A stretch of DNA of 64,000 bases from Hygrophila difformis. Its lineage: Eukaryota > Streptophyta > Magnoliopsida > Lamiales > Acanthaceae. The DNA lies in the NCBI GenBank assembly GCA_030278955.1, contig JAOANR010000001.1, positions 44,108,890-44,172,889 on the forward strand. The letters are read 5' to 3'. Each line of letters begins with the position of its first letter. Within the stretch, counting starts at the first letter, position 1. Below the pieces are notes generated by a model. It was not told the origin of the DNA. It made no database searches and saw only the letters and a list, made by a program, of their open reading frames with translations. The translations under genes were made by a program, and so were the position numbers. Below are positions 58,250-64,000 of this stretch, piece after piece.

Positions 58250-59059
58250 TGTTGGAAAAAGGGGGTTTTGAGCTCCTTTTTGCGTAATGACGATATTTAA
58301 TTTGGTTAATTAAATAGCGTAGACGAATTTTACATTTCAAGTAGATTGTCGTAGTGTATTTATTTTCTCAAAACTCGGGTGAGTGATAAATAAGTGGTCG
58401 AAGTGGGTCATTGAGTGCGGCTAGCGTTTATGTGTTTGAATGGTTGTTAAAAATTGGGTAAAGGTGGCGCGTCCCACATTGCTTAAGCAGTGGGAGTTGA
58501 ATTAGTTTATATTGTTCTGCGTGTTAGAATCAATTAAACTAATGCAGGTTGGTCAAGTGTGGGGGAAGCCCACACGCGTGCGCCCGTCCCGTCCCGTCCC
58601 GAGCCGAGCCGCGCCGAGCCGCGCCGCGCCGTCGCCCGCGCCCGCGCCCGTGCCCGTGGCCCATGCGCCATGCCCAGTCCTTGAAGCCCACTTTGATTTC
58701 AACAGCTGTTGAAAACCATTTGAATTCCAGCTGAAACCGCCCCATCAATACCCGTCGGCGGTTTCGTCTCCTCCAACTCCTATAAATGGCAGCGTCAGGA
58801 TTAGGGATTAGACACACCTTCTTCTGCATCTTTCTTCTGCATAAGTTTTCTCCTCCCGACTCCCTCATCTCTTTGTTCTGTTCGCCGGTCGTCGACGTTT
58901 GCGGTGCTGCTACGTCGAGACGTTTGTCGTTTTACCTTTGGGGACGTTCTGCCATTGCCGGAGCACTATCGGGGCATAAACGTCTAGCGGGAAGAGTTCC
59001 AAACTCGACTCGACGTTCCTACATTCCTTTTGTATTGCTGTAACCGTTCATTTCTCACA
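58250..59059 (+). mobile_element. Copia F 3' LTR
   Basis: 810 bases, ends TTTCTCACA before CAAAA. TATA box at 58780-58788. The GC-rich section 58575-58670 is a CCG/CGCC simple repeat, longer and purer than in the 5' LTR; an extra block around 58824-58858 is absent from the 5' LTR. Confidence 0.9.
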
Positions 59060-59200
59060 CAAAATTCGGGGGAAAGCCTACGTGGAGTAAAACTCCTCAT
59101 TTGAAGCACAATGCTTGTCTAAGCAATCTGCCACCATGTTACCCTCACGAAGCATACCACTATACTCCTGGGACCAGGGTATATCGACCCTCTCGTCAGT
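59060..59200 (-). pseudogene. LINE RNase H remnant, 5' part
   Basis: Right-hand half of the fragment described at 40780-40927; the minus strand reads LREGNMVADCLDKHC. It fades into the CACTA terminus. Confidence 0.55.
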
Positions 59201-59420
59201 CGGTCGCCCGTTCGGTGAGCTCCACCGACTCGTCCTCGGCCGATGCGCTGGTCGCCGCCCCTATCAACCGCATGGAGTTTGGTTGCTGGGCAGCCGCCTA
59301 CCAGCCTCCCACCGACCGACGGATAGGGTCGGACGGGAGGTCGGTAGACAATAAAACGACCCGTCTCTTTTGTGCGCCAACCGCATTTGTCGGTCGCTGC
59401 ACCGAATTTTTCTCGTAGTG
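59190..59420 (-). mobile_element. CACTA (En/Spm-type) transposon terminus
   Basis: The minus strand begins CACTACGAGAAAAATTCGG at 59420, a CACTA-type end. Subterminal GTCGGT / ACCGAC motifs recur in both orientations (59185-59400), as is usual for the transposase-binding region. TAA (59421-59423) could be the 3-bp duplication. The other end is not in the window, so this is a fragment. Confidence 0.7.
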
Positions 59421-60558
59421 TAAAAAATTATTAAATTTGTTATTTTGAATAAATTTTTTTAGATTTGACTTGATTTTGTTTAGTGGTCACTCCACTACAA
59501 AAATTTCACGGGAGCGGGGATGGTTGGTGACGGCAGCAAGGGAGTTGAAGATGTGGTGCTGCGGAATCATGAGCTTCTGGGTTCGCTTTGGTGGTGGTGA
59601 TGATGATGATGTCCGCGGCATGTGCAGGCGGTGATTGAGATAGCCGCCTTTCAGGTTGTTCGCCGGAGCAAGCTTGGGGATGGTCGATCTTTTTTCCTGG
59701 TGCTAAATATAGAGGCTATTCAAGTGTTTTTGTGCGGGCATCAAATTGGATATGGAGCAACAATGAGGATTGGGCCGGATTCGTTGAGAGGTGCAATCGG
59801 GCCGCAGCTGTAGTGGGCCGAAGATGTTGGCCTGGGCTTGGATTCTCTTTTAGTTGGGCTCTCATTTGTTTTGGGCCATGCTTGGTGTTTATGGAATTTG
59901 TTAGTCTAGGCCCCAACAATTCTACTCCATTCCTCCTTTCAACTGTTGTTGACCCATATTGGCCACAAGAATTCCGGCATGTTTCAGCAGTTTTCCGGCA
60001 ATGTTCCTCTTTGGTCGGGCAACATTCCAGTGGTGGCGGTAGTGGTTCCGGACCTCCTACAAGCGCAATTCCATAACCTACATCGACCACTTTAGGAATA
60101 CGTGCTGGGCATGTGTGTATACTACATACATGTCACTTAAGCATCACACTTTAAACTGTATACCAACATGTGTGTATACTACAGTCTACATATAGTGATC
60201 GATGTAATGCTTAAGTGAACTAGGAAGTAGGACCGTCTAGTAAAAAAAGAAGAGGGGAACATGTTTTACTACTTCTTATGATTAATAATAATGGAGAAGA
60301 ATCTCGTATCATGACATCTTGCTAGTTTTTAAGTTTGAAGTGTACATGTTTTAGACCCGCAACATTTCCTTCCCCGCTGGATGGGTTGGAGTATTCGAAT
60401 TCACTCAGCACAAAGTCAATTTTAATTTGTGAAACTGTAAAATAAGTATAGAATTTTTAAAAAATTGGATGAAGTATTTGACAAAATGTCTTGCGTTAGT
60501 GTGTATTTTAAAACGCCCCAAGGAATTACCATAGTGTAGTATGATATAGAGTTAGTAG
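59421..60558. other. Region without recognised gene
   Basis: I see no protein match. A second CACTACAAAAATTTC at 59492 could be an outward DNA-transposon end but lacks support. Around 60107-60235 there is a small imperfect inverted repeat (TCACTTAAGCAT ... ATGCTTAAGTGA) with direct repeats of ATGTGTGTATACTACA. Confidence 0.5.
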
Positions 60559-60574
60559 ATTATATAAGTACGTA

Positions 60575-61023
60575 CAAGTTAGTGTGTATTTAAAAACGCC
60601 CCAAGGAATTACGCCCCAAGGACGCACAAGCGTCAGAGAAAATAACAACCAATAAACTAAAACAAGTAAGAGAACACTCGAACTTAGAACCGGTAGAACC
60701 AAGTCCCTGCCATGTCCGCTGTTAGAAGCGGTCGAACGTCATCCAGTGGGAATGCCCATGTCGTAAAGAATTCCTCATAGCAAGAACCCCGCTTAGCCAA
60801 GGCGTCAGCAACAGAGTTCCCCTCCCGGAGGATGTGGAGCCATGTGTAACCCGGGTGAGCCTGGAGAATATCCTGTATACTCCTAAGTAGAGCAAAGTGG
60901 CTATGATCCTCTTGGGAATTTTGCCCGATAAGCCGAAGAGCCTCCTCAGAATCCGAATAGCAACACAACAACTCCATCCCCAAGCTCTGAGTCCTTTTGA
61001 GACCATTCCATATTGCATTCCAT
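60575..61023 (-). pseudogene. LINE-derived RNase H fragment flanked by a 16-bp duplication
   Basis: The minus strand, 60983-60684, reads the C-terminal part of a plant LINE RNase H domain (YSDSEEALRLIG, LHILREGNSVADALAKRG). ATTATATAAGTACGTA occurs at 60559-60574 and 61024-61039, like a LINE target duplication. The fragment's left edge also carries a second copy of a 34-base flank (60494-60528 and 60578-60612). No T run marks the LINE 3' end, so the insertion mechanism is uncertain. Confidence 0.65.
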
Positions 61024-61043
61024 ATTATATAAGTACGTAATTG

Positions 61044-61086
<43 letters not shown>
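61044..61086. repeat. A43 homopolymer
   Basis: Uninterrupted run of A next to the LINE fragment; its length may be an assembly estimate. Confidence 0.9.
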
Positions 61087-61089
<3 letters not shown>

Positions 61090-61359
61090 CCATTATATAT
61101 TTCCTCCGGTGCATCACACGTATGGATAACTCTAGTTACTCCGAAGAGGATATATGTGGGGAAAAAAAAGCAGAGAATATTTTACTAGACATTTATTATG
61201 AAGCAAAGTGCATGAATCACCAATCCATTCCCCAAATAGATATACACATACATTCATCAAACTAAAGCAAAGCATATACGCACAAGACACATGACAATTT
61301 TTTGCTTATAAGACACATGACAATTGAGAAGCACGTACGCATTCCACAATGAAATACGA

Positions 61360-61530
61360 TGGGAGTTCAAAATAAGCGATCGCATTCCACACAAAATGAA
61401 AAAACGGAGTTCAAATAAGTGAGCAAATGAAATATGGGAGTTCAAAATAAGTGATCAAATTCCACCCAAACTGAAAGATGTGAGTTCAGAATTAGTGATC
61501 AAATTCCACCCAAACTGAAAGATGGGAGTT
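61360..61530. repeat. Short tandem repeats downstream of the F-box gene
   Basis: Three to four imperfect units of about 50 bases (GGGAGTTCAAAATAAGTGAT, then CAAATTCCACCCAAACTGAAA) in the presumed 3' UTR of the minus-strand gene, ending just before its stop codon at 61555. Confidence 0.75.
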
Positions 61531-61554
61531 CAAAAGAGGCCGGTGATCAAATAT

Positions 61555-63130
61555 TCAAAATAGGAAGGGGTCTAAATATTCGACAACTGCTACGGAGGAT
61601 GCTTTCAGAAAGCCTTCCAAAGCTATTTTAACCTGAGATACTTGTGTAGGATCATGTCTGCGAGGAAATCTAATTCCCAATTCCCTAAGTAGCACTGATT
61701 TCAATAACATAACTTTCACAAACGCCAATTCAGCTTTCAGACCTCTGAACCAATTCATCGTGATCGTTTTTATGTGGCCGTGAGAAAATTCGCACGTCTC
61801 TTGTGCCTGGAGATACTCTATAACAGGCTCCTCTCCCTCCATTGGATTATGATTTGCGCCATCGTTTAAACGATCCTAAAATAGCATCAAGTGAATCATC
61901 AGTCTAGAGTTGGGAAATAGCTAGACATAAGTAGAAATATATAGTACATAGAAATGTGAAGGAGGAATTACGTACTGCTCCAATCTGAAGGCTTTGAAGA
62001 TTTGGCGAGCTTCTAATCAAGCATAGGAGACAAGTGACATGAACCATAGAGCCAAAATCAAAACAACTTAAGTCAAGAGTAGTCAGACGACTAAGGTAAT
62101 TGGGAAGCATGTTTGGCACAACACCTTTAGCCAACAACTTTGTATCAAAACAAAACAAACAAGAAAATCAAATAAGCATCAGAGTTTGAACAAGAAAAAT
62201 TAATAAACGGAAATGGAAAATGGAAATAGAACACATTTTTACCATTAGAAAATTTTTACCAATATCCAGTTTCCTCACAAATGGAAATTGATCAAAAAAC
62301 TTGACCAAGTTACTCCCATCCACAGGCAACAAACCATCACCATCACCGCCACCATTGCCATCACTAGTATTGACTGGCCAAATGGATAGTTCTTGAATGT
62401 TTTTACTTCCAACAAATGATTTGAACTTGCCCTGAAACTTGAACACCTTGAGATTTGGTGCGTCAAAGACAAGGATTCTTGCCTCATCGCAACAGTCAAA
62501 CAAAGAAAATACCTCAAGTGCGGGACATTTAGAAACAAAAATATTGAGGTCTTTAGAATCAATATCAATGCTATGAAGATAAATTTTGAGAAGGCGGGGA
62601 AATCCTCTGAACACAGGCGGAAGCCTGATGGCAACTGAAGAAAGATTCAATTTTTTGAGACGATCAAAGCTAAAGAAATGTTGAGGCAACAACTGTCTAG
62701 GCACCTCCTCTTGACCCTCTTCAGGATCTTGTATAAGTGTGAATTCCTCAATAGGATGGTATGACAATAATTTCAACCACAGTTGGATCGAAAAAGCATC
62801 TGCTGCTGCGGCTTCACAAGCGAATCTAAATTTGAGAATGGGTGCTTTGTGTCGTGTCATCAAGACTCGAGTGGCGAAGGACATTGGATTGAAGTGAAAA
62901 TTTTCATCATATAATAACTCTTCGAAACTCCAATTGAAATCAAGATTCGGAATGCTCAACCATTTATACCTCCAAGGCTTGGCAAGCAGGCTAGTCTTCG
63001 CTACTTCTCGAATTGGCAAACGGCAGAGAATTTTTTCTATAATACCTTCAGGAAGGTTGCTTATTCTATCAACATTAGAGTCACGCCGACGCACAGCAGC
63101 ATTCCCATTCCCCATGGAATTGGAAGACAT
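61555..63130 (-). CDS. Host F-box/LRR/FBD protein
   Basis: Three coding exons: 63130-62243, 62137-61976 and 61875-61555, all joined in phase 0, giving 456 residues. Splice sites are ATG/GTAAAA, GATACAAAG, GCA/GTACGTAATT and GCTATTTTAG. Residues about 22-62 are the F-box (ISNLPEGIIEKILCRLPIRE, then LLAKPWRYKW). The middle has Leu-rich repeats (LKKLNLSSVAIRLPP, ALEVFSLFDCC, LTTLDLSCFDFGS), and the C-terminal 80 residues match the FBD domain (LKAELAFVKVMLLKSVLLRE). Exon number and domain order are those of the large plant FBL/FBD family. F-box proteins bind SKP1 in SCF ubiquitin ligases; the target is unknown. It appears intact and is the only clear non-mobile gene here. Confidence 0.9.
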
Positions 63131-63147
63131 CGCAAGAATCCCCCAAT

Positions 63148-63387
63148 CTGACCAAAAATAAGCTTCAAATTACTGCAAATCACTGTAAAAGTTTTATGTT
63201 GTTTTTGTTTTCTTTTAAAAGTTCAGGGTGAAATTGAATCTTACATTCAAAACCCTACGAATGGAATGAAGAAAATGTTCACATTAAAGTTTAATACAGT
63301 AAGTACACCACACACAAAAGGAGAAAAACAGATCAGAAAACCTAGTTGACAAAAACATTGAAGGCAATGGCGGCGAAGAAACCTTAC
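63148..63387 (-). other. Probable 5' UTR intron of the F-box gene
   Basis: Minus strand donor CCG/GTAAGGTTT at 63388/63387 and acceptor TTTTTGGTCAG ending at 63148, 17 bases before the ATG at 63130. Such leader introns are common in this family. The promoter should lie upstream of about 63500. Inferred from splice signals only. Confidence 0.5.
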
Positions 63388-63695
63388 CGGAGTGAAGGAT
63401 TGATATGGCGAAACCACCCGAGTAAAAGGAAGAGGAAGAGCAAGAGACGGTAACGATTAACGCAGAACAAAATTCGAAAAGATGAACCCACTGACCATTG
63501 GGTTCCTATACTGGAGCAGCACCTTTTCGATGTACTAGCTTTTTCAACTTTTTGTAGAAATCTTTTCAAATTTTTTCTATTACTCATTTTTATTACTCGT
63601 AAATCTTTTCCAAATTTAAATTTTTAGAAGAAAAATCTTTTATAATCATGTTAGAAACTAAAGACAGAATATTACACAATTCAACACATAATGTT

Positions 63696-63833
63696 TTTTT
63701 TTTTTAGGTGAATACCAGGGTATCTCCAGGTCACATTGGGCCTAAGACTAATCCCTTGCATACACAAGACTCGAACCCGAGACCTTGCTTAAGCGACTAG
63801 AGCCCCCATCCACTCAAGCCAACTGCTGTTGGT
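63696..63833 (-). mobile_element. tRNA-derived SINE
   Basis: 138 bases on the minus strand with RNA polymerase III boxes: A box GGCTTGAGTGG (63810-63820) and B box GGTTCGAGTC (63768-63777), ending in an A run (T run on the plus strand, 63696-63705). It is flanked by an 18-bp perfect duplication AATTCAACACATAATGTT (63678-63695 and 63834-63851). About 550 bases upstream of the F-box gene start. Confidence 0.92.
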
Positions 63834-64000
63834 AATTCAACACATAATGTTAAACATATAAAGACATAATGTTATTATTAATGAAATACATGAACTAAAA
63901 TATAAGTGTATATTAGATAACTTAAGACATATCACTTCAGACAAAACATAATTTTAGATAATTCAAAACGGGTGTGGGTTGTGTGCTGTCAACAACACAT

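Larger units (their letters stand above)
40928..59059 (+). mobile_element. Ty1/copia element F with nested chromovirus G
   Basis: Bounded by LTRs of 822 and 810 bases (TGTTGGAAAAAGGGG ... TTTCTCACA) and a 5-bp duplication CAAAA. Without G and its duplicated TAATG, F is about 6.66 kb. The LTRs differ by several indels in their GC-rich part, so F is older than G. The polyprotein is in one frame with four stops. Confidence 0.93.

Noticed and set aside
59492..59510. Second CACTA end (CACTACAAAAATTTC)
   Set aside because: No partner end, no subterminal repeats and no target duplication seen.
59732..60076. 114-codon plus-strand frame as a gene
   Set aside because: No recognisable domain, an overlapping antisense frame of the same length, and repeated GGGCC motifs typical of LTR or spacer DNA.
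61044..61086. A43 run as the poly(A) tail of a plus-strand LINE
   Set aside because: The RNase H frame beside it is on the minus strand and the 16-bp duplication lies inside the run, not outside it.

Overview
The window reads as nuclear DNA of a flowering plant, probably a eudicot; I cannot name the species. The evidence is nested LTR retrotransposons of typical plant lineages (Athila-like Ty3/gypsy, a chromodomain Ty3/gypsy, Ty1/copia), a plant-type PIF/Harbinger transposon, a CACTA terminus, LINE pieces, a tRNA-derived SINE, and one ordinary intron-containing F-box/LRR/FBD gene at the right end. There is one 500-base N gap (7658-8157).

Layout. 1-33558 holds one Athila-like family (called X here) with very long LTRs (about 4.5-4.7 kb) and a tRNA-Asp primer site. 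Copy C (+ strand) runs from a truncated gag at 20220 through pol to 24371, then a 3' 'cargo' module with an F-box gene (25339-27152), then a 3' LTR (28850-33558). A minus-strand composite of the same family sits in C's gag. It consists of LTR B (15686-20219), an internal region that has lost gag-pol but keeps a different large cargo ORF (8698-14472), a shared LTR (3394 into the gap), and then the gag-pol of copy A, which runs off the left edge.

C is inserted in the gag of another gypsy element D (minus strand, 33559-35854). D is inserted in a copia remnant E (35855-36410 and from 40491). A complete PIF/Harbinger transposon (36411-40487, TTA target duplication) sits in E's LTR. A copia element F (40928-59059, target duplication CAAAA) is inserted in a LINE RNase H remnant. 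F in turn carries a young, apparently intact chromovirus G (46401-57867, target duplication TAATG). To the right lie a CACTA end, a second LINE RNase H fragment, the host F-box gene (61555-63130, minus) and a SINE (63696-63833).

The most interesting signal is family X. Both copies that keep the 3' part carry, after pol, a conserved expression cassette: an array of GC-rich perfect palindromes, a TATA-like box, a short leader exon with its own ATG, a homologous intron ending in the same phase, then a cargo coding exon, then two conserved stem-loops. The cargo differs completely: an F-box protein in C, and a >1,400-codon reading frame with a plant-transposon-type domain in B. The same palindromes precede the TATA box in the LTRs. 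This looks like a retrotransposon with an exchangeable, separately promoted, spliced cargo slot.
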